Shown piece after piece: positions 9,432-18,064 of a stretch of DNA of 64,000 nt (its first letter is position 1; the number at the start of each line of letters is the position of its first letter). The notes beneath the pieces are model-generated. The model ran no database searches, was not told where the DNA came from, and saw only the letters and a list, made by a program, of their open reading frames with translations. The position numbers and the translations under genes are program-made. The stretch is taken from NCBI GenBank assembly GCA_902786265.1, contig CADACE010000002.1, forward strand, positions 1-64,000, read 5' to 3'. Origin of the DNA: an uncultured Chloroflexota bacterium. Lineage in GTDB: Bacteria; Chloroflexota; Anaerolineae; Anaerolineales; Anaerolineaceae.

Positions 9432-10811
9432 ATGGTTACTACAATTGACGAAGCACTTGATTATATTTACGCGCATATTGACTACAGTATGACCCACGCA
9501 AAAGACATTGCCAATGATGTTTTTTCGCTTAACGCAATTCGATCTTTAGCAGAGAAACTCGGAAATCCGCAAAACAGCTATCCGGTCATTCATGTGGCAG
9601 GCACAAAAGGAAAGGGCTCGGTCTGTGCCATGCTGGCTTCCGCTCTGCAGGCGGCAGGCTTCAAAACCGGCTTGTATACATCGCCGCATCTGATCCGGTT
9701 TAATGAGCGAATCATGGTCAACGGAAAAATGATCAGCGATGATGAGATCATCGGGCTCACGAACCGATTCATGGAACCGGTGAATTCCATGGACCATGTA
9801 AGCAGCTTTGAAATCATGACAGCAATGGCTTTCGCGTATTTCAAAGAGCAGAAAGTGGATATCGCTGTCGTTGAGACAGGCCTGGGCGGCAGACTGGACG
9901 CGACGAATATTGTGGATCCGATCCTTTCTGTCATCACCTCGATCTCTTATGATCACACGGGTTTCCTCGGAAATACCATTGAACAGATCGCAGCGGAAAA
10001 AGCCGGGATCATCAAACCGCATGTTCCCGTGATCTGCGGCTGTCAGCCGTATCCAGAAGCGGTAAAAATCATAAAAAAATTTGCAGATAAAAACAACAGT
10101 CCATGGATCAATGTATCGGAACGGTACCGTTTTATCAACAAGCGTGAAAATCACAAGGAATGCATGTTGATATGGCGTGTTGAAGATCAAAAGCTCATGG
10201 AGAACAGATGCTCCGGTAAAAATTTCTCAAATTGGGAACCTGTCTGCATTCCTCTCCCGCTTCGGGGAATGCATCAGCTCCAGAATACGGCTGCTGTTTA
10301 CGCGGCACTCAATAAAGTCAGATCCGTATTCCCGAATCTTAATATCAGGAAAGCACTGGAAGGGGTCGGGAATACATTCTGGCCCTGCCGGTTTGAATTA
10401 TTAGACGAAAACAAACTGCTGCTTGTTGACGGCGCCCATAATATTGACTCGGTCAGAAAGTTATGCATGGCTTTGGACCGGTATTACGGAACGAAAAACA
10501 TTGTCTGCATTTTCGGTGCATCGGAAGATAAAGAACTTGAACCAATGATTGCGGAACTCGCACCGCATGTTGAACGTTTCATAATGACACGCTCAACCCA
10601 CCCCCGGGCAGCCGATCCGAAGATCCTATCATCAATTTCCTCACATGTCGGAAGAGACAATGTTATCGCTGATACACTTGAGGAAGCTTACGCGATGTAC
10701 GCTGCAGATCCGGATGAAGACAGCTGCTATATCGTGACCGGAAGCCTCTTTGTCGCGGGCGGTATCCGTGAATTATACATGCATGAGCATTCTGTTAAAT
10801 ATTTTGATTAA
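9432..10811 (+). CDS. folC: Folylpolyglutamate synthase / dihydrofolate synthase
   Basis: Adds L-glutamate to dihydropteroate and extends the gamma-glutamyl tail of folates, using ATP. The 459 aa length is slightly above average. It has the FolC P-loop AGTKGKGSV near residue 56, TSPHLIRFNERI, ETGLGGRLDATN near residue 150 and SYDHTGFLG, all hallmarks of the Mur-ligase superfamily FolC branch. The C-terminal domain starts around LLLVDGAHNIDS. The start follows an AT-rich gap without a strong ribosome binding site, so it may be the first gene of a new transcript leading into lon. Confidence 0.93.
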   Translation: MVTTIDEALDYIYAHIDYSMTHAKDIANDVFSLNAIRSLAEKLGNPQNSYPVIHVAGTKGKGSVCAMLASALQAAGFKTGLYTSPHLIRFNERIMVNGKMISDDEIIGLTNRFMEPVNSMDHVSSFEIMTAMAFAYFKEQKVDIAVVETGLGGRLDATNIVDPILSVITSISYDHTGFLGNTIEQIAAEKAGIIKPHVPVICGCQPYPEAVKIIKKFADKNNSPWINVSERYRFINKRENHKECMLIWRVEDQKLMENRCSGKNFSNWEPVCIPLPLRGMHQLQNTAAVYAALNKVRSVFPNLNIRKALEGVGNTFWPCRFELLDENKLLLVDGAHNIDSVRKLCMALDRYYGTKNIVCIFGASEDKELEPMIAELAPHVERFIMTRSTHPRAADPKILSSISSHVGRDNVIADTLEEAYAMYAADPDEDSCYIVTGSLFVAGGIRELYMHEHSVKYFD

Positions 10812-10840
10812 ATGAAAAAGTGAACTGCAACGGAGAAAAG

Positions 10841-13324
10841 ATGTCAGAACATGATATTAATGATGAAAAAGACAGCTATCAGGATATTGCTTCAAGCCTG
10901 AGCCAGAGAACTGAAGAACTATTCCGCATTCCTGACGCTGAAGTTGATGAGGACGGTACTTTTCTCGCATCTATTGTTATCCTCAGAAACAGTATTATTT
11001 TCCCGCGTATGATTTCGCCTGTTTTTATTGAACAGCAGGAAAATTTTGAATCGATACAATACGCACTGGAAAACGCGAAAACCGCGGTTATTATGATGCC
11101 TAAGAATCCGGACCAGATCATGCCGACGAAAATCCGCGAATTCTATCATGTCGGGATGGAAATAGCTGTCGGAAGACTGATCACACTGCCCGAAAATAAT
11201 TACTCCACGCTGATCCAGGGACGCCGGCGTGTCATTCTGCAAAAAATCGTCAGCAAAAGCCCGATCCTGATCGGAAGATTTACCGTCAATGATGAAGAAG
11301 TGGATGATTCCAAACGCTTAACCGCCACTTTGCGCACCACAAAGAACCTGTTCGAACGCTGCGCAGCTTTGGACAAAAAATTACCGGAAGAAGCGCTTCC
11401 CTTTGTAACTTCCATCAATGATCCTTCCTGGATCGCGGATATGATCGCTACGACGATAAACATATCCAACGAAAAGCGGCGGAATATCCTCCTCTCTCTT
11501 GACCCGCTGAAACGTTTGAACCTTCTGAACCGCTACCTTGCGGAAGAGGTGGAAGTGTTGGAACTTGAGTCAAAAATCAGCAAAAAGGTTCAGAACGAAG
11601 TCGACAGAACGCAGAGGGAATATTACCTGCGCGAACAGGCTAAGGCGATCCAGGATGAACTGGGCGAAGGAGATATTTTCAACCGTGAAATTAACGAGCT
11701 CAGAACCCGCATTGAAACCGCGGATTTCAATGATGACGTCCGTCAGGTCGCGCTGAAAGAGCTTGAGCGCGTCTCAATGATGGCTCCGATGTCTCCGGAA
11801 GTCGGCATCTCCCGCACCTATATTGACTGGCTGCTGGACCTGCCCTGGAAGGAAGCGACCGAAGACAATCTGGACATTAAAAACGCGGAAATGATCCTTG
11901 ACAGGGATCACTATGGTTTGAAAAAGACTAAAGACAGGATCATCGAATATATCGCGGTCCGTTCCCTGAAACCGAAAAAGGAACGGCAGCCGATCCTTTG
12001 CTTTGTCGGGCCTCCCGGAACCGGCAAGACTTCCATCGGGAAATCGATCGCGGAATCTTTGGGCAGGAAATTTGTCCGGATTTCCCTTGGCGGTGTTACG
12101 GATGAAGCTGAGATCCGCGGCCATCGAAGGACCTATATTGGTGCCCTCCCCGGCCGTATCATCCAAACCATGAAACGCGCAGGAAGCATCAATCCTGTAT
12201 TTATGCTTGATGAAATCGACAAGCTTGGCAGTGATTATCGCGGCGATCCGTCTTCCGCGCTTCTGGAGGTCCTGGACCCTGAGCAGAACAATAAATTTGC
12301 CGATCATTACCTGGAAGTGGATTATGACCTTTCCAAGGTTATGTTTATCACAACCGCAAATACGACTTCAACAATTCCGGAAGCTCTTCTTGACCGCATG
12401 GAAGTGATCGAATTCAGCGGTTATGTTGAGGAAGAAAAACTGCAGATCGCAAAAGATTACCTGCTTGTCCGTCAAATCGAAGAAAACGGTCTGACGAATG
12501 AACAATTCAAGATCACGGACGAAGGGATCATCAAGCTTTGCAGGGAATACACATATGAATCCGGCGTCAGAAATCTTGAACGGGAACTCGGCAAGGTCTG
12601 CAGAAAGGTTGCCAGACGTATTGCCGGCAAAGAAGGCGATTCTTATGAGGTAACTGAAGATAACCTGGCTGAATTCATGGGGCCTGCATACTTTTTCCAG
12701 ACCGACCGGGAAACAGATGATGAAGTCGGTGTTGTGAATGGTCTCGCCTGGACCTCAAACGGCGGCGACACACTGAAAGTCGAAGCAGCCGTATTTGAAG
12801 GCAAAGGTTCTTTGCAGGTCACAGGACAGATCGGCGATGTAATGCAGGAATCCGCACAGGCAGCTTTTTCCTATGTGCGTTCCCATGCGAAAAAGTTTAA
12901 CATCAAACCCTCATGGTTTGAAAAATATGACATTCATATCCATGTTCCGGAAGGCGCCGTTCCCAAAGACGGGCCAAGCGCGGGCGTTACGCTGGCATCT
13001 GCCATCATCTCCGCGATTACAAACACGGAAGCCAAAAAGAATACGGCAATGACCGGTGAGATCACATTGCGCGGGAACGTATTGCCTGTCGGCGGTATTC
13101 GTGAAAAATTACTCGCAGCGCACAGGCTCGGGATCAAAAAGGTCCTGATCCCAGAAAAAAATATGAGAGATCTTGAGGAATTACCGAACCAGGCTAAAAA
13201 TGATTTGGAAATCATTCCGATCAAAACCATGGAGGATGTGATCCCCCATATTTTTGGCGGAAAAGAACCCAAAATGAAGTCAGCACCGGATCGGAAGAAG
13301 ACGCCAAAAGAAAAAGCAGTATAA
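10841..13324 (+). CDS. lon: ATP-dependent protease Lon
   Basis: Cytoplasmic AAA+ serine protease that degrades misfolded and regulatory proteins. The 827 aa protein has the LonA order: N-terminal substrate-recognition domain (ASIVILRNSIIFPRMISPVFI), helical linker with QREYYLREQAKAIQDELGE, Walker A GPPGTGKTS near residue 391, Walker B VFMLDEIDK, and the C-terminal protease with PKDGPSAGVT (catalytic Ser near residue 712) and the downstream lysine in the helix before KVLIPEKN. ATG 10841 follows CGGAG; an in-frame GTG seven codons earlier is less likely. A lysine-rich tail follows the protease domain. Confidence 0.96.
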   Translation: MSEHDINDEKDSYQDIASSLSQRTEELFRIPDAEVDEDGTFLASIVILRNSIIFPRMISPVFIEQQENFESIQYALENAKTAVIMMPKNPDQIMPTKIREFYHVGMEIAVGRLITLPENNYSTLIQGRRRVILQKIVSKSPILIGRFTVNDEEVDDSKRLTATLRTTKNLFERCAALDKKLPEEALPFVTSINDPSWIADMIATTINISNEKRRNILLSLDPLKRLNLLNRYLAEEVEVLELESKISKKVQNEVDRTQREYYLREQAKAIQDELGEGDIFNREINELRTRIETADFNDDVRQVALKELERVSMMAPMSPEVGISRTYIDWLLDLPWKEATEDNLDIKNAEMILDRDHYGLKKTKDRIIEYIAVRSLKPKKERQPILCFVGPPGTGKTSIGKSIAESLGRKFVRISLGGVTDEAEIRGHRRTYIGALPGRIIQTMKRAGSINPVFMLDEIDKLGSDYRGDPSSALLEVLDPEQNNKFADHYLEVDYDLSKVMFITTANTTSTIPEALLDRMEVIEFSGYVEEEKLQIAKDYLLVRQIEENGLTNEQFKITDEGIIKLCREYTYESGVRNLERELGKVCRKVARRIAGKEGDSYEVTEDNLAEFMGPAYFFQTDRETDDEVGVVNGLAWTSNGGDTLKVEAAVFEGKGSLQVTGQIGDVMQESAQAAFSYVRSHAKKFNIKPSWFEKYDIHIHVPEGAVPKDGPSAGVTLASAIISAITNTEAKKNTAMTGEITLRGNVLPVGGIREKLLAAHRLGIKKVLIPEKNMRDLEELPNQAKNDLEIIPIKTMEDVIPHIFGGKEPKMKSAPDRKKTPKEKAV

Positions 13325-13347
13325 TGATGCTGTAAAAGGGTAGTTTT

Positions 13348-14718
13348 ATGTATCGTTTGAAAAGTACTGTAATATTAGCGGTTATCATTATGGGCATGCT
13401 GCTTACAGGATGCACCGTTGTTGAAGATTTTAAAGCTGTGTTCGACAGTAAAGAAACACAGATCCCGGAAACGGTTTCACAATCCGATACGGTATCCGAG
13501 AATAATAATGCCGATGCTTCATCCGTTATATCCACTCCTGTGAGCGCATCTGCCTCAGAAATGTCAGACGTAAAAAATGCCATTCCGACACCGGAACCGA
13601 CACCTGCGGTTTATACGATCGAATTATGGGTTCCTCCGCAATTTGATATAGAACAGGATACACAGGCCGGGAAGGCCCTTGCGGCTGCTATCGCTGATTA
13701 TACAAGTGAACATCAGAACGTGAATATTACCATTCGTGTGAAAGCGGTAACAGGTGAAAGCAGCATGCTGAACACCCTGACCTCTGCCAACCACGTTGCG
13801 AAAGATGTTATGCCATCGCTGGCGTTGATTTCAAGAAGCGATATGGAATTGGCTCTGCAGCGGGGACTGCTGAAACCGATCGCGACAAATGTCTTATCTG
13901 ATACCAGCACCTGGAATGGTTTTGCCCGTCAGTCGGCATACATCGACAGTTCGATCTACAGTCTTCCGATTTTAGGCGACAGTCTGGTGCTGATCTACAG
14001 GCCTTCACGCACCGGGACCGAACTGGGCGACTGGCAGGATATTCTTACCCGCGGGCTTCCGATCGGGTTTGCACCCTCTTCTTCTTTGTTCGGCACCTTC
14101 CTGTATATCAGCAGGGGCGGTAAACTGACAAATGACCAGGGACAGCCATATCTGGACCAGCAAAAGCTCATCGAAACTTTGAATTTCTTCCTTACCGGCG
14201 GACAGAACGGGGCGTTCCCGCCATCCCTGACACAACTGGTGGACCAGGCACAGGTATGGCAGCGATTCAGCGAAGGTACAATGTCCATTATTGTTTCCCA
14301 ATTATCAACCTTCCGTCATTATCAGTCAAATGAGATCTCCGCGCATATCCTGCCGCTTTCCGACGCCGTGACAGAATATCCCCTGATCAGCACATGGAAT
14401 ATGGTCCTGATCGAAGATGATGAGCGCATGCAGGAAGAGGTCATAAAATTCGCCGAATATCTCTGCGATCCGATTGTCAATGATAAATTATCCTATTCAG
14501 CCGGATATCTGCCTGTACGTTATGGCGTCCATGAAAATTGGCTCGACGACCCTCAATACGATATGATAAAGTATATGAGCGAAAACTCAAGTCTGGTTCC
14601 GAATAATCAGATCATCAATAAAGTGATCCCTGTCATCAATTCAGCAGTCGTTCAGATCATCAAAAATCAGGCAGTGCCGGAAGATGCTGCCAAGGAAGCA
14701 TTATCGAGTCTTAATTAG
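13348..14718 (+). CDS. Extracellular solute-binding lipoprotein (family 1-like)
   Basis: Probably a membrane-anchored periplasmic-binding-type protein. The N-terminus has a lipoprotein signal with lipobox LLTGC (Cys22), then a Ser/Thr/Pro-rich linker with PTPEPTPAVYT, then a binding fold that starts YTIELWVPPQFD and contains the ADYTSEHQNVNITIR stretch common in sugar-type binding proteins. It is 456 aa long. No ABC permease or ATPase gene is nearby, so either transport partners are elsewhere or the protein serves another surface role with the three genes that follow. It starts 23 bases after lon, and 14 bases separate it from the next gene. Confidence 0.75.
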   Translation: MYRLKSTVILAVIIMGMLLTGCTVVEDFKAVFDSKETQIPETVSQSDTVSENNNADASSVISTPVSASASEMSDVKNAIPTPEPTPAVYTIELWVPPQFDIEQDTQAGKALAAAIADYTSEHQNVNITIRVKAVTGESSMLNTLTSANHVAKDVMPSLALISRSDMELALQRGLLKPIATNVLSDTSTWNGFARQSAYIDSSIYSLPILGDSLVLIYRPSRTGTELGDWQDILTRGLPIGFAPSSSLFGTFLYISRGGKLTNDQGQPYLDQQKLIETLNFFLTGGQNGAFPPSLTQLVDQAQVWQRFSEGTMSIIVSQLSTFRHYQSNEISAHILPLSDAVTEYPLISTWNMVLIEDDERMQEEVIKFAEYLCDPIVNDKLSYSAGYLPVRYGVHENWLDDPQYDMIKYMSENSSLVPNNQIINKVIPVINSAVVQIIKNQAVPEDAAKEALSSLN

Positions 14719-14732
14719 GAACGGAGTTTCTT

Positions 14733-15041
14733 ATGGGAAAATATATAACCGATAAAAAATACTTCATGATTCTCCTTATCCTGGTGCTGATCGTTATTTT
14801 GTCTTTTGCCGTGATCATTTTATGGCCGTCAGTGATCTCCCCGATGATCCCGCAAAAAACGCCGCAGTTTACACCGACAATTACACCGACACCTACAGAG
14901 CTTCCGACAAATTTTCCGAATGTGATCCAGGATTATTTTGAAAACCAGAACATGACCAACGGTCTGCTTGCGGGCAGTGTGGTTTTAGTGCTGATCATTT
15001 TGCTTGGTGTGCTGATTTCGATACGGAATAATGAAAAATAA
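14733..15041 (+). CDS. Small two-TM protein with Thr/Pro-rich loop
   Basis: An unrecognised 102 aa protein. Hydrophobic segments lie at about residues 10-33 and 78-96. Between them is a Thr/Pro-rich segment (TPTITPTPTELPT) of the kind seen in exported Chloroflexota proteins, so the loop is probably outside the cell. A CGGAG stands ahead of the ATG. Its last 11 bases overlap the next gene (AATAATGAAAAATAA), which suggests translational coupling and a shared function. Confidence 0.65.
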   Translation: MGKYITDKKYFMILLILVLIVILSFAVIILWPSVISPMIPQKTPQFTPTITPTPTELPTNFPNVIQDYFENQNMTNGLLAGSVVLVLIILLGVLISIRNNEK

Positions 15042-16431
15042 AAACCGTCCTTTTTTTTATGAAAAAAAGAGAACACCGTTTTGGAAAGTTTTATTGGCAG
15101 CATGCTGTATTCTGACAGTTTTGCTGCTTGCCGGTTTACAAATTCCCGCCATTCGGCAGAGGATCGCAGAGCCTTTATATGCGGCGGCGTCTTTTTTGTC
15201 GAATACCGCAAAGGATTTGTTTTCGATGACGAGGATGTATCATGAGCCGGCCTCCGCGAAAAAGGCATATGAACCGCTGGAATTCCCGGATGCGCAGGTT
15301 CTTTTCGCGGAAAGTCTGGAAAATCTATCCGTTTTACAGCAGGAAGATCCTCTCGCGGATTTAAGGCAGACGCCGACACCTTCTGAATATTCACGGGTCG
15401 CGGAATGGCAGTATCTGGATCCCAACCTGAATTACGCGGTCAGTTCGGGCGGTTTGTCCCCGGAAGAGACTGTCACCGTTCAGCTGATCCCGCCTGTCTT
15501 TGAACACGCGGATCTTTATAACGACGGAGCTGCGATCCTCAGTGCGGATCTGCGCTATTGGGGTGTTATCGAAAATCAATACCATATTGCCCAAAGAATC
15601 CACCCAAACCGGAATGACCCGTTTATCAGCTTACCGGATATTCAGGATTACATTTCAGATAATTACGAAAACTTCATGACTCTTGTCAGGCTTAATGGCA
15701 CGAAAGACAATCTGGCAGCGCTGCTGCAATGCGGGATCCCCGTTATTCTGCCGGTCCAATACCATAGTCCGTTTTCCTTTTGGCTGCATGATGACCATTT
15801 GGAATGCCGCTATATTCTCCTGCTGGGCTATGACAGCAGCAGCACAACATTTTTCTATCAGGATTCATTCCGCGGCAATACCCTTCAAATTCAGGAAAGC
15901 GAGCTTCTTTCCTCCTGGTATCCCTATCAGCGTAAATATCTGGTAATCTATCCGGAAGACAAGGATACAGAAGTACGGGAAGCCTTATCGGAAGATTATT
16001 TTGATGAATTGAATACACAAAAGGCTTTGACAAAATTCAGGAACGACAGTGAAATGCTGCCAAACGATCCCTATGCGCAATACAATTATGCCGCGCTGCT
16101 TCATAAGGATAATGACAATAACGGTGCCTGGGATTCTTTCAAAAAAGCATATGAACTTACATTACCGCAAAGGTTCTTTTATTCACAAACAGATATGCTT
16201 CAGACCGCATTGGAGCTTGGATACGCGGACGACCTTACGGAATTGACTGCGCCGCTCCTGAACCGGAACAAAAATGATGAAATATTGACCTTATATCTTG
16301 GCTGGGCAGAAATATTACGCGGCAATTATAAAGAGGGTGTTAAACTGTTTGAAAAAGCAGAAAAAATCAATCCAAATAGTCAAACCGTACGCTATGCGTT
16401 AAAATATAAAGACACAATGCTGAATTATTAA
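15031..16431 (+). CDS. Membrane-anchored C39-like (inactive?) plus TPR protein
   Basis: A 466 aa protein with one N-terminal membrane anchor (about residues 18-38), a papain-like domain of the C39_2 type (about 145-310) and C-terminal TPR-like repeats (about 340-460). The fold is recognisable from AAILSADLRYWG, the ILLLGYD strand and YQDSFRG. The catalytic positions differ from active members: the usual N-C-G is NDG (Asp165) and the histidine before the Y-x-L-x-x-GYD strand is Arg260. A binding or scaffold role is therefore likelier than proteolysis. It is coupled to the upstream small membrane protein and is followed 15 bases later by a metalloprotease gene, so it may present or guard that enzyme. 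Confidence 0.7.
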   Translation: MKNKNRPFFYEKKRTPFWKVLLAACCILTVLLLAGLQIPAIRQRIAEPLYAAASFLSNTAKDLFSMTRMYHEPASAKKAYEPLEFPDAQVLFAESLENLSVLQQEDPLADLRQTPTPSEYSRVAEWQYLDPNLNYAVSSGGLSPEETVTVQLIPPVFEHADLYNDGAAILSADLRYWGVIENQYHIAQRIHPNRNDPFISLPDIQDYISDNYENFMTLVRLNGTKDNLAALLQCGIPVILPVQYHSPFSFWLHDDHLECRYILLLGYDSSSTTFFYQDSFRGNTLQIQESELLSSWYPYQRKYLVIYPEDKDTEVREALSEDYFDELNTQKALTKFRNDSEMLPNDPYAQYNYAALLHKDNDNNGAWDSFKKAYELTLPQRFFYSQTDMLQTALELGYADDLTELTAPLLNRNKNDEILTLYLGWAEILRGNYKEGVKLFEKAEKINPNSQTVRYALKYKDTMLNY

Positions 16432-16446
16432 GGAGAGATAATCACT

Positions 16447-17832
16447 ATGAATGAAAAAGAAAAGACTATATTACTTGTGGTTCTGGCTGCGCTGGCATTG
16501 TGCAGCTGCCTGATCATGTCATGTTGTGCCGCCAGTGTCCTGGTTTTATCGAGAGTCGACCGCAGCGCAGTGCTTGAGTCACTATCCGGAGAAACTGAGG
16601 GGTCAGCGAAAACCGATATTGAAAACAATGTCCCTTCTTTTGAAAATACAGACGGCGATGAAGAATTATCACAGGCTGAAAGGCTGATTATTGCGGAAAC
16701 AGAAAAAATACGCGGTCTGAAAGCTGATGAGCCGCTAGCTCCGGTTTATCAGACAGAAGATGAACTGCGTGAATATATGATCAGCCAGCTTGCGGATGTC
16801 AGCGACGATGAAATCAAAGATGAACTCGGATTATACACACTACTGGGCTTTGCACCGAAAGATTTTGATCTGCGTCAGTTTTATGTCGATTTGTATACCG
16901 AACAGATCGCGGGTTTCTATGATCCGGAAGAAAACCAAATGTATCTGATCGAAGATATCTCTCCGTACGAGAACGCACTGACACTGGCTCACGAATACAC
17001 ACATTATCTGCAGTATAACAACCCTGAGTTTGAAAAAACGCTCGTTTATGATGATTCATATTGCGAAGATCATGGTGAAGAATGTCTTGTTATCGACTCA
17101 ATTATTGAAGGGGACGCTTCCCTGACGGAAGGCCTTATTGACCCCGAAAAAATCATCGGAAAATATAATCAGGGGGTGAGCGGCAGCGAACCATCCAGCT
17201 CTGTCTTTGATACCGCTCCGAGATTCTTCCAGGATTCGCTGGTCTTCCCTTATCTGTACGGATATGATTTTGTAGCCTACCACTATTTGAAAGGCGGATT
17301 TGACGCGGTAAACGATCTGTACATCAACCTTCCCCAGAGTGTAGAGCAGATCATTCATCCGGAAAAATACCTGACGGATGCACCGGTTGATGTGACACTG
17401 GAACCCTTCCGGTCAATCATTACCAAAGATTTTGAGGTTATCAGGGAAGATGTCCTGAATGAATCGGATATCATGATGACCCTTTCCTGCGGATATGATG
17501 AAGCATGGCAGTTGAGTGACAGACAAGCCTCTGTCGGTGCTGACGGCTGGGGCGGCGGTGCTTTCCTGTTCGCGGAAAAAGATGATCAGCCTCTGTTTTT
17601 CTCAAAAATCGTATGGGACGATGAAAATGAAGCCAAAGAAGCTGAGACCCTGTTCACGATTTATCTGGATAAAAGATTTGGGGAATCGGATGACAATAAA
17701 ATCTGGAAAACACAGGATCAATCCACTTCTTACCTGATCCGTCAGAATGATGTGCTTTATTGGATGATCCTGCCGGATAACTTTGATGCTGAAAATATGC
17801 TCAACCTTCTTGAAAACGGCAGCGCATTATAA
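16447..17832 (+). CDS. Membrane-anchored HEXXH metalloprotease-like protein
   Basis: A 461 aa protein with an N-terminal membrane segment rich in Leu/Ala/Cys (about residues 8-35) and a long exported part. HEYTH at residues 182-186 gives two zinc-binding histidines and the catalytic Glu; IIEGDASL (Glu221) is a good third ligand, as in gluzincin-like proteins of this phylum. I cannot assign a named family. AAGGAGAG precedes the ATG. It is the last of four contiguous extracytoplasmic genes after lon and ends before the terminator at 17887-17925. Confidence 0.65.
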   Translation: MNEKEKTILLVVLAALALCSCLIMSCCAASVLVLSRVDRSAVLESLSGETEGSAKTDIENNVPSFENTDGDEELSQAERLIIAETEKIRGLKADEPLAPVYQTEDELREYMISQLADVSDDEIKDELGLYTLLGFAPKDFDLRQFYVDLYTEQIAGFYDPEENQMYLIEDISPYENALTLAHEYTHYLQYNNPEFEKTLVYDDSYCEDHGEECLVIDSIIEGDASLTEGLIDPEKIIGKYNQGVSGSEPSSSVFDTAPRFFQDSLVFPYLYGYDFVAYHYLKGGFDAVNDLYINLPQSVEQIIHPEKYLTDAPVDVTLEPFRSIITKDFEVIREDVLNESDIMMTLSCGYDEAWQLSDRQASVGADGWGGGAFLFAEKDDQPLFFSKIVWDDENEAKEAETLFTIYLDKRFGESDDNKIWKTQDQSTSYLIRQNDVLYWMILPDNFDAENMLNLLENGSAL

Positions 17833-17886
17833 CAAAAAGCACTAACAGCTATACGCAATTTTCAGATTAATTCATAAGGACAGACC

Positions 17887-17925
17887 AAGCCATAAGCAAA
17901 ACCTTTTTTGTCTTATGGCTTTTTC
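17887..17925 (+). terminator. Intrinsic terminator after metalloprotease gene
   Basis: AAGCCATAAG pairs with CTTATGGCTT and is followed by TTTTCCTTTG. It closes the run of genes that ends at 17832; metG starts 140 bases later. Confidence 0.8.
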
Positions 17926-18064
17926 CTTTGTTTTTCAGCGAAGTATCAGTCAATATCTTTCAAGGTTTATCAGTCTGACATTGCTTAATTATTTCGATTC
18001 GTTTTCATCTTGTGATAAAATCAATTCGTATGACAAAGTACGAAAGAATTGATAAGAGGAAATA

